Of a stretch of 6,409 bases of DNA, positions 1 to 6,409 are shown piece after piece. A program made the position numbers and the translations under genes. Positions within the stretch are counted from its first letter, which is position 1; each line of letters starts with the position of its first letter. Location: assembly GCA_023249205.1 (NCBI GenBank), contig JAHFDC010000056.1, forward strand, positions 1 through 6,409, read 5' to 3'. The stretch comes from Candidatus Methylomirabilota bacterium. Its GTDB lineage: Bacteria > Methylomirabilota > Methylomirabilia > Methylomirabilales > JACPAU01. Under the pieces are notes generated by a model. That model did not search any database and was not told the origin of the DNA. It saw only the letters and a list, made by a program, of their open reading frames with translations.

Positions 1-503
1 CGGATGTGCCTGAGCGCGCTCTCCACCATCGCTTCCGGCGTGGGCTCACCGTCGCGGCGGAGGAGGTCCTTCTCGAGCGAGCCGGCGTTCACGCCGATTC
101 GGATCGGGACTTTCCGCTCCGAGGCCGCCCGCACGACCTCCATGACCCGTTGCTTCGCGCCGATGTTGCCGGGGTTGAGGCGCAGGCAGTCCACCCCCGC
201 CTCGAGCGCCTTGAGGGCCAGCCGGTAGTCGAAGTGAATGTCGGCGATGAGGGGGATCCGGATCTGCCGCCGGATGGCCGGGAGGGCCGCCGCGGCCTCC
301 CCGTCCGGCACGGCCAACCGGACGATCTCGCAGCCTGCCGCCTCCAGCGCCCAGATGGCGTCCACGGTGCTACTCACGTCTCGCGTGTCGGTCTTGGTCA
401 TGGACTGCACGGAGACGGGGGCGTCTCCGCCCACCCTGACTGGGCCGACCTGGATCTGCCGCGTCTTCCGCCGGATGATCGGTTGCGTCGCGCGTCCCGC
501 CAT
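1..503 (-). CDS. ispG: IspG (GcpE), 4-hydroxy-3-methylbut-2-enyl diphosphate synthase, N-terminal part
   Basis: IspG converts methylerythritol cyclodiphosphate to HMBPP, the penultimate MEP-pathway step, in the cytoplasm with a [4Fe-4S] cluster. The first 167 codons are in the window and the gene runs off the left edge. Visible family landmarks, in order, are [10 protein letters not shown] near residues 11-20, [14 protein letters not shown] about 30-43, [11 protein letters not shown] about 56-66, [15 protein letters not shown] about 83-97, LRLNPGNIG about 106-114 and [15 protein letters not shown] about 135-149. These belong to the TIM-barrel domain; the C-terminal domain with the cluster-binding cysteines lies outside. 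The ATG start at 503-501 follows a clear TGAGGA Shine-Dalgarno (514-509) with a 5-base spacer. The gene starts 23 bases after the rseP stop, so co-transcription is likely. The identification is very secure. Whether the full gene is intact cannot be judged here. Confidence 0.96.
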   Translation of the reverse strand, partial: MAGRATQPIIRRKTRQIQVGPVRVGGDAPVSVQSMTKTDTRDVSSTVDAIWALEAAGCEIVRLAVPDGEAAAALPAIRRQIRIPLIADIHFDYRLALKALEAGVDCLRLNPGNIGAKQRVMEVVRAASERKVPIRIGVNAGSLEKDLLRRDGEPTPEAMVESALRHI

Positions 504-508
504 GACTG

Positions 509-514
509 TCCTCA
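509..514 (-). promoter_or_regulatory. Ribosome binding site of ispG
   Basis: The minus strand reads TGAGGA, 5 bases before the ATG at 503. It is the strongest Shine-Dalgarno in the downstream block. It fixes the ispG start and suggests that ispG has its own efficient initiation rather than relying only on coupling to rseP. Confidence 0.75.
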
Positions 515-526
515 GGGGTGATGAGG

Positions 527-1903
527 CTAGGGGCTGAACACCTGGAAGAGGTCGTTGTAGAGGGCGAAGACCATGACCCCCACCAGCAGGACCAGGCCGA
601 CCTTCTGGGCCATCTCCCGCCGGCGGACGCTGACCGGCTCCCCCCGCACCGCCTCGATGGCAGCGAAGAGGAGGTGGCCGCCGTCCAGGATGGGGATCGG
701 GAGAAGGTTCAGGATCGCCAGGTTGATTGAGATGGCGGCGGTGAAGGTCACCAGATACAGGAAGCCCTGCTGGGCCTGCTCCCCCGCCATCTGGACGATC
801 CGGATCGGTCCGCCGATCGTCTTGGCGGGCAGCTCGCCTTGCAGGAGCTTCCCCAGGAACCAGACGACGGTGACCGAGACCTCGGCGGTCCGCCGCACCC
901 CCTCGGTCAAGGCAGCAACGGGGTTGAGGCGCTCGAAGGCGGGGCCGATCCCCAGGTCCCAGACCTCCACCTCCTTGCGGATGAAGTCGCTGATCGGCTC
1001 GATGCCGATGAGACCAACCTCCCGCCCTTCGGGGTTATCGGGGGGACGGCTCAGACGCGGGGTGACGGCGATCTCCAGCCGCTCCTCCCCCCGCTGCACC
1101 GTGAGGGTCACCGGCCGGCCCGGACTTGCGTGGATGATCCGGGCCAGATCGGGCCAGGTCTCCACCGGCTGGCCGCTCACGGCCAGGATGCGATCGCCCC
1201 GCCTGAGGCCCGCCGCTTCCGCCGGAAAGCCCGGCGTGGCCCGCCCCACCTGCGCCGGCTGGGCGTACGTGACGACGGTCTTGGCAACGGGGGTCAGTCG
1301 AACCGTCAACGTCTGCCCCGCCCGCTCGAGGGTGAGAGCGACGGGCGCGCCCCGGCCCTGCTGGAGGTGCGCGGCGATGTCCTCCAAGGCCCGAACCGGA
1401 GTCCCGTCCACGGCCCGGATCCGGTCGCGAGCCCGAAGCCCGGCGGCCGCGGCGGGCGACGCCTCAGTCGGGGGGCCGATCACCGGCTCCGCGATCGGCC
1501 GGCCGAGCAGGACGTAGAGGCCCCAGAAGATGGCGACCGCCAGCAGGAAGTTGGCCACCGGCCCCGCCAGGATGATCAGCGCCCGACCCCAGACCGGCTT
1601 GTGCGCGAAGGACTTGGCCACGTCGAGCGGCCTGCCCTCGGCGTCCGTCGCACTCCCGTCGGGACCGACCCGCACCTCGCGGGGATCCTCCCCGACCATC
1701 TTCACGTAGCCGCCGAGGGGAACGGCCGAGAGGAGGTACTCCGTCTCGCCCAGGCGGAACCCCCAGAGGCGCTTGCCGAATCCCAGGGAGAACTTCAGGA
1801 CCCCGACGCCGAGCCGCTTGGCCACCAGAAAGTGCCCCAACTCGTGGATGAAGATCAGCACGCCGAGGGCGACGGTGGCGGAGATGATCATCCCAGGAGT
1901 CAT
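527..1903 (-). CDS. rseP: RseP-type site-2 intramembrane zinc metalloprotease with two PDZ domains
   Basis: This is a 458-residue M50 protease of the inner membrane. In relatives it cleaves anti-sigma factors such as RseA within the membrane during envelope stress and also removes remnant signal peptides. The zinc-binding HELGH is at residues 20-24 inside the first membrane segment (about 6-26). The motif GGYVKM follows at 64-69, with a second hydrophobic segment about 108-130 containing AGPVANFL. Two PDZ domains span roughly 136-207 and 215-283. The third metal-ligand motif LDGGH is at 406-410 in the third hydrophobic stretch, and a last membrane segment is about 434-454. Length matches E. 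coli RseP (450). The ATG at 1903 is 13 bases after the dxr stop, with GAGGG (1918-1914) overlapping that stop 10 bases upstream. An in-frame ATG at 1891 is possible but has no ribosome site. No RseA-like substrate is visible in the window. Confidence 0.96.
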   Translation of the reverse strand: MTPGMIISATVALGVLIFIHELGHFLVAKRLGVGVLKFSLGFGKRLWGFRLGETEYLLSAVPLGGYVKMVGEDPREVRVGPDGSATDAEGRPLDVAKSFAHKPVWGRALIILAGPVANFLLAVAIFWGLYVLLGRPIAEPVIGPPTEASPAAAAGLRARDRIRAVDGTPVRALEDIAAHLQQGRGAPVALTLERAGQTLTVRLTPVAKTVVTYAQPAQVGRATPGFPAEAAGLRRGDRILAVSGQPVETWPDLARIIHASPGRPVTLTVQRGEERLEIAVTPRLSRPPDNPEGREVGLIGIEPISDFIRKEVEVWDLGIGPAFERLNPVAALTEGVRRTAEVSVTVVWFLGKLLQGELPAKTIGGPIRIVQMAGEQAQQGFLYLVTFTAAISINLAILNLLPIPILDGGHLLFAAIEAVRGEPVSVRRREMAQKVGLVLLVGVMVFALYNDLFQVFSP

Positions 1904-1916
1904 GCCCAGGGGACCC

Positions 1917-3086
1917 TCACGCGCGAGCGGCCAGGGGAGACCCGTAGCGGGCGAGCAGCGCGGCCCGGACCTCCCCGTCGGCGGCCAGCACCTCCTCCAC
2001 GCTCCGGACGGGGCGGACCGGGTGACGGTCCAGGGCCTCGGCGACGAGGCGGGGAATGGCAGTGAAGGGGATCGCGTCCCGGAGGAAGAGCCCGACGGCC
2101 ACCTCGTTGGCGGCGTTCAGGACGGCCGGGGCCGTTCCCCCCGCCCGGGCCGCCGCGTAGGCGTACCCCACGCAGGGGAACCGGTCGTGGTCCACTTCCT
2201 CGAAGGTGAGGCTGCCCACGCGGGCCAAATCCAGCGCCGGGAAGTGGTTGGGGAGCCGCTCCGGGTAGGTGAGGGCGTACAGGATCGGGAGCCCCATGTC
2301 GGTGATGCCGAGTTGGGCCAGCAGCGACCCGTCCACGTACTCCACCAGGGAGTGGACGATGCTCTCCGGGTGGATCAGGACCCGGATGGCGTCGAGGGAG
2401 AGCCCGAAGAGCCAGCGAGCCTCGATGACCTCCAGCCCCTTGTTCATCAGGGTGGCCGAGTCAATGCTGATCTTCTTTCCCATGCTCCACCGGGGGTGCC
2501 GCAGCGCCTCGCCCGGGGTGACCGACTCCAGGTCCGCCTTCGGCCGGGTCCGGAACGGCCCGCCCGACCCGGTCAGGATCACAGACCGCAGGGAGGTGGT
2601 CCCGCCCCGCTCCAGGCACTGGAAGATCGCCGAGTGCTCGCTGTCCACGGGGAGGAGTCGGACGCCCCGCCGGGCCGCCTCCGCCGTGATCAGCTCCCCG
2701 GCGCTCACCAGGGCCTCCTTGTTGGCCAGGGCGACCGCCTTGCCGGCATGGACCGCGGCGAAGGTGGGGAGGAGGCCCGCCGTCCCCACCACCGCGGAGA
2801 GGACCAGGTCAGCCTCCGGGTGGGTGGCGACCTGGAGGAGCCCCGGCTCCCCCGAAACGATCTCCGCCCCCGCCCCGTCCAGGCGGCTGCGGAGCGCGGC
2901 CGCCGCCTCCGCGGTCGCCACCGAGACCAGGGCGGGGCGGAAGGCGCGCACCTGCTCCGCCAGGAGGTCCAGGTTGTCCCGGGCGGCCAGGCTGACGATC
3001 CGGAAGCAGTCGGGGTGCCTCGCCGCCAGGGCCAGCGCTTGCTTCCCGATGGAGCCGGTGGAACCCAGGATGGCGATCCGTTTCAC
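1917..3086 (-). CDS. dxr: Dxr, 1-deoxy-D-xylulose 5-phosphate reductoisomerase
   Basis: Dxr catalyses the first committed MEP-pathway step: NADPH-dependent rearrangement and reduction of DXP to methylerythritol 4-phosphate. It is the fosmidomycin target. The 389-residue product is close to E. coli Dxr (398). The NADPH-binding GSTGSIG is at 8-14 and LANKEALV at 120-127. Metal ligands Asp148 and Glu150 sit in VDSEH, with Glu219 in MNKGLEVIEA. The substrate loop includes TGSGGPFR (172-179) and HPRWSMGKK (197-205), where His197, Trp200 and Met202 match E. coli His209, Trp212 and Met214. All catalytic positions that I can place are present. The start is GTG at 3086-3084. It overlaps the TGA of the upstream GGDEF gene in the sequence GTGA and has no convincing Shine-Dalgarno, which points to translational coupling. 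The frame stays open up to 3650, but that stretch lies under the GGDEF gene and is not Dxr-like. Confidence 0.97.
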   Translation of the reverse strand: MKRIAILGSTGSIGKQALALAARHPDCFRIVSLAARDNLDLLAEQVRAFRPALVSVATAEAAAALRSRLDGAGAEIVSGEPGLLQVATHPEADLVLSAVVGTAGLLPTFAAVHAGKAVALANKEALVSAGELITAEAARRGVRLLPVDSEHSAIFQCLERGGTTSLRSVILTGSGGPFRTRPKADLESVTPGEALRHPRWSMGKKISIDSATLMNKGLEVIEARWLFGLSLDAIRVLIHPESIVHSLVEYVDGSLLAQLGITDMGLPILYALTYPERLPNHFPALDLARVGSLTFEEVDHDRFPCVGYAYAAARAGGTAPAVLNAANEVAVGLFLRDAIPFTAIPRLVAEALDRHPVRPVRSVEEVLAADGEVRAALLARYGSPLAARA

Positions 3087-3985
3087 GGGAGGTCTTTCAC
3101 GCCCACGCCGTCGCGGGATGTGGATTTGATCAAGTACATCGCCTCGTCGGCGTGGCGGAGCAACTGGTCCGCGTTCAGCCCGTCCTGGGGGAAGGTGGCG
3201 AGGCCAAAGGAGCAGGTGAGATGGACGATCGCCCCCTCGGCCGGCAGGAAGCGGTGGCCTCGGACGGCCTCCCGGAGGCGGTTCGCCACCTTGAGCGCAC
3301 CCCGGCGGTCGGTCTCCGGCAGGGTGACCACGAACTCGTCGCCGCCGAAGCGGAAGATCTTGTCGCTCCGGCGCAGGTGCACCTGGACCAGGGTCGCCAC
3401 CTCCCGCAGCGCGTTGCTGCCGGAGAGATGGCCGTAGGCGTCGTTGACGCTCTTCAAGTGATCCAGGTCCATGAACAGGATGGAGAAGGGGCGATCGTAG
3501 CGGCGGGCTCGCTCCAGTTCCTCCCCCATGTGCCGTTCCATGAACCGCCGGTTGAAGGCGTCGGTCAGGTCGTCGCGGAACGCCTCCTGCCGCAGGACGG
3601 CATTCACGTGCAGCAGATGGGCCCGCTCGGCCCCGTTGCGGAGGATCCACTCCGCTTCCGCCGCCGCGACCGGCTCCGCCAAGACCTGGTAGGCGCCCCG
3701 CTTCAGGGCGCCGGCCTTCAGTTCGGGGTCGGGGGCTGGCGCAATAACCACGACCGTCTGCTCCGGGCGGACCTGGAGCAGCCCATCCAGCAGATCGAGC
3801 GGCCTCCCCGGGCCCTCCCCCGCCAGGAGAAGCACCATCACGTAGGGCCGTTGCTCGACCTTGGCGACCCCCACGCCCGGATCCGCTGCGGTCTCGGGCT
3901 CTTGGCCCGCCTCTGCCAGCACCCGGGCCAGGGTCTGCCGGCGCTCCTCGGTGCCGCCAAGAACCAGGATCTGCCCGTCAGGCAC
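3083..3985 (-). CDS. Pseudo-receiver/GGDEF nucleotide cyclase, candidate Hypr-type (cGAMP) or diguanylate cyclase
   Basis: This 300-residue soluble protein probably makes a cyclic dinucleotide. Residues 1-118 resemble a response-regulator receiver, but the usual acidic pair is Gly10-Gly11, the phosphoacceptor position is Leu54 and the conserved Lys before Pro is Glu104, so phosphorylation is not expected. A short linker (about 119-137) leads to a GGDEF domain (about 138-295) with DLTDAFNRR (139-147), metal ligand Asp173, guanine-contacting Asn181, GGDEF at 214-218, and Lys287/Arg291 matching PleD Lys442/Arg446. An RxxD inhibitory I-site (Arg205, Asp208) lies five residues before GGDEF. The position of PleD Asp344 is Ser190 (GHLSGS, codon 3418-3416), the change known from Hypr GGDEF enzymes that make 3',3'-cGAMP. 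The GTG start at 3985 is the only start after an in-frame TGA further upstream, and GGGAG lies at 3999-3995. The gene overlaps dxr by four bases. The GGDEF family call is certain; the product is inferred. Confidence 0.93.
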   Translation of the reverse strand: MPDGQILVLGGTEERRQTLARVLAEAGQEPETAADPGVGVAKVEQRPYVMVLLLAGEGPGRPLDLLDGLLQVRPEQTVVVIAPAPDPELKAGALKRGAYQVLAEPVAAAEAEWILRNGAERAHLLHVNAVLRQEAFRDDLTDAFNRRFMERHMGEELERARRYDRPFSILFMDLDHLKSVNDAYGHLSGSNALREVATLVQVHLRRSDKIFRFGGDEFVVTLPETDRRGALKVANRLREAVRGHRFLPAEGAIVHLTCSFGLATFPQDGLNADQLLRHADEAMYLIKSTSRDGVGVKDLP

Positions 3986-4002
3986 GCCGTCCGACTCCCA
4001 CG

Positions 4003-4022
4003 GGGGACCCCCCCCGGTCCCC
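4003..4022 (-). repeat. G-rich hairpin in the leader of the GGDEF gene
   Basis: The transcript can form a 7-bp stem GGGGACC/GGTCCCC (4022-4016 with 4009-4003) around a six-G loop. It ends just before the putative GGGAG ribosome site at 3999-3995. A second GGGGACC copy at 4052-4046 could pair with the same GGTCCCC arm instead. There is no U-tract, so this is not a terminator. A role in translation is only a possibility, and in such G+C-rich DNA the structure may be incidental. Confidence 0.35.
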
Positions 4023-4062
4023 GGCCCGCCGCGAACGGCTCCCGGGGTCCCCGAACCTCACC

Positions 4063-4091
4063 AGTCTAAAGGAGCAGGCGACCTGCCGCAA
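4063..4091 (-). promoter_or_regulatory. Sigma-70-type promoter candidate for the GGDEF-dxr-rseP-ispG unit
   Basis: On the minus strand TTGCGG (4091-4086) and TAGACT (4068-4063) are separated by exactly 17 bases. The -35 matches TTGACA at TTG, and the -10 matches TATAAT at four of six positions including the key T-A and final T. It lies in the only sizeable intergenic gap of the window (4131-3986), a relatively A+T-rich patch in a very G+C-rich region, and is correctly oriented. A start near 4056 would give a leader of about 70 bases. It is predicted from sequence alone. Confidence 0.55.
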
Positions 4092-4131
4092 GCCCTTTTC
4101 CCCACCGCGGCCCGCAGCGGCCGGTGACCTT

Positions 4132-4529
4132 TTAGGGGGGCCAGGACCCCTCCGACCCCCCCCTCCGGCCGGGCTGGCCATCCCCGGGCCCGCCCGGGGA
4201 AGGCGCGGCGGGGGTGAAGCGATAGATCACCTCCCGGGGCCGGACGAGGCCGAGCCTTAGCCGCGCGATCTCCTCGATCCGCGTTTCGTCCTCCCTTAGG
4301 GCCCCCACCTCCCGGCGCAGGCGAGCATTCTCCGCCTGGAGCCGCTCGATCTCCTCCAGGAGGACGAACCGCTGCCGGCTCAGGTGGTACAGGCGGATGA
4401 GGGATCCCTCGCCCGAGAGGGAGACCAGGAGGAGGCCGAGCAGGAGCGCGCCGACCAGGAGAACCAGCCGCCGGCGCCCCCCGCCCCCCCAGAGACCCTC
4501 CCGCACCTCCTGCTGGCGACCCCGCGCCA

Positions 4530-4530
<1 letters not shown>
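4132..4530 (-). CDS. FtsB/DivIC-family septum formation initiator protein
   Basis: This is a 132-residue bitopic membrane protein. In relatives FtsB/DivIC links FtsL and FtsQ (DivIB) in the divisome and helps to activate septal peptidoglycan synthesis. A basic, cytoplasmic N-terminus (residues 1-21) is followed by one hydrophobic helix (about 22-38), then a heptad-like coiled coil (about 48-82, including LLEEIERLQAENARLRREV). The family's conserved end motif is at 90-105 (RLRLGLVRPREVIYRF). The last 27 residues are a Gly/Pro/Ser-rich, probably disordered tail beyond the usual end of the family (E. coli FtsB is 103). I chose ATG at 4530, which overlaps the eno stop by one base in TGATG. GTG at 4533, one codon earlier, is equally possible and would give a GTGA overlap. 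The eno-ftsB neighbourhood is common and supports the call. FtsB and DivIC cannot be told apart from sequence alone, and FtsL-like proteins are a remote alternative. Confidence 0.87.

Positions 4531-6409
<1,879 letters not shown>

Noticed and set aside
839..3437. Long open frames on the plus strand opposite rseP, dxr and the GGDEF gene (839-2065 and 1773-3437)
   Set aside because: They are antisense to three well-conserved genes. Their translations are low-complexity (Arg, Gly, Pro, Ala) with no family motif, as expected where G+C-rich third positions suppress stop codons.
3087..3650. N-terminal extension of Dxr up to an ATG at 3650
   Set aside because: The extension overlaps the real GGDEF coding sequence in another frame and does not resemble Dxr. 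The Rossmann motif GSTGSIG begins 7 residues after the GTG at 3086, the normal family spacing.
3986..4062. Cyclic-dinucleotide (GEMM) riboswitch in the cyclase leader
   Set aside because: The leader after the predicted start is only about 70 bases, and I could not recognise the GEMM core or a tetraloop-receptor arrangement.
4091..4131. Possible Rho-independent terminator after ftsB (CGGCC/GGCCG stem)
   Set aside because: The stem is only 5 bp with poor extension, and it is followed by GGGGAAAAGGG rather than a U-tract on the transcribed strand.
3978..4181. Small minus-strand open frame (67 codons) spanning the ftsB-GGDEF gap
   Set aside because: It overlaps the end of ftsB and the start of the GGDEF gene, has no clear ribosome site or recognisable features, and contains the promoter candidate.

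Overview
This is a G+C-rich chromosomal window from a bacterium that makes isoprenoids by the MEP (non-mevalonate) pathway. Every supported gene is on the minus strand, so transcription runs from high to low coordinates. The gene set is housekeeping: a phosphohexomutase, enolase, an FtsB/DivIC-type division protein, Dxr, RseP and IspG. The RseP-type protease with two PDZ domains and the high G+C suggest a Gram-negative lineage such as a deltaproteobacterium-like or NC10/Rokubacteria-like group. That placement is inference and the sequence does not fix it. I see no mobile elements, tRNA, rRNA or CRISPR.

Layout in transcription order. Upstream block: the C-terminal part of a phosphoglucomutase/phosphomannomutase (6409-5816) overlaps eno (5819-4530) by ATGA, and eno overlaps an ftsB-like gene (4530-4132) by a single base in TGATG. 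A gap of 146 bases follows. It holds a good sigma-70-type promoter candidate (4091-4063), and no Rho-independent terminator is evident. Downstream block: a receiver-like/GGDEF protein (3985-3083) overlaps dxr (3086-1917) by GTGA. Then come rseP (1903-527) and ispG (503 to the window edge), with gaps of 13 and 23 bases. The two blocks look like two tightly coupled transcription units, or one unit with an internal promoter.

Functionally, the upstream block joins sugar-phosphate interconversion, glycolysis and a septal protein. The downstream block joins two MEP-pathway enzymes (Dxr, the first committed step, and IspG, a late iron-sulfur step) with the envelope-stress intramembrane protease RseP. 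This dxr-rseP-ispG cluster is familiar, but a nucleotide-cyclase gene as its first member is not the usual partner (cdsA is common there).

The most interesting item is that GGDEF protein. Its catalytic signature, metal ligand, phosphate-contacting Lys/Arg and RxxD I-site are all present. However, the Asp that normally recognises the guanine base (PleD Asp344) is Ser190. That substitution marks the Hypr GGDEF enzymes, which make 3',3'-cGAMP. The N-terminal receiver-like domain has lost its phosphoacceptor Asp, its acidic pair and its conserved Lys, so it cannot be a normal phosphorylation switch. The protein is therefore a candidate cGAMP synthase with a pseudo-receiver input, translationally coupled to isoprenoid and envelope genes.
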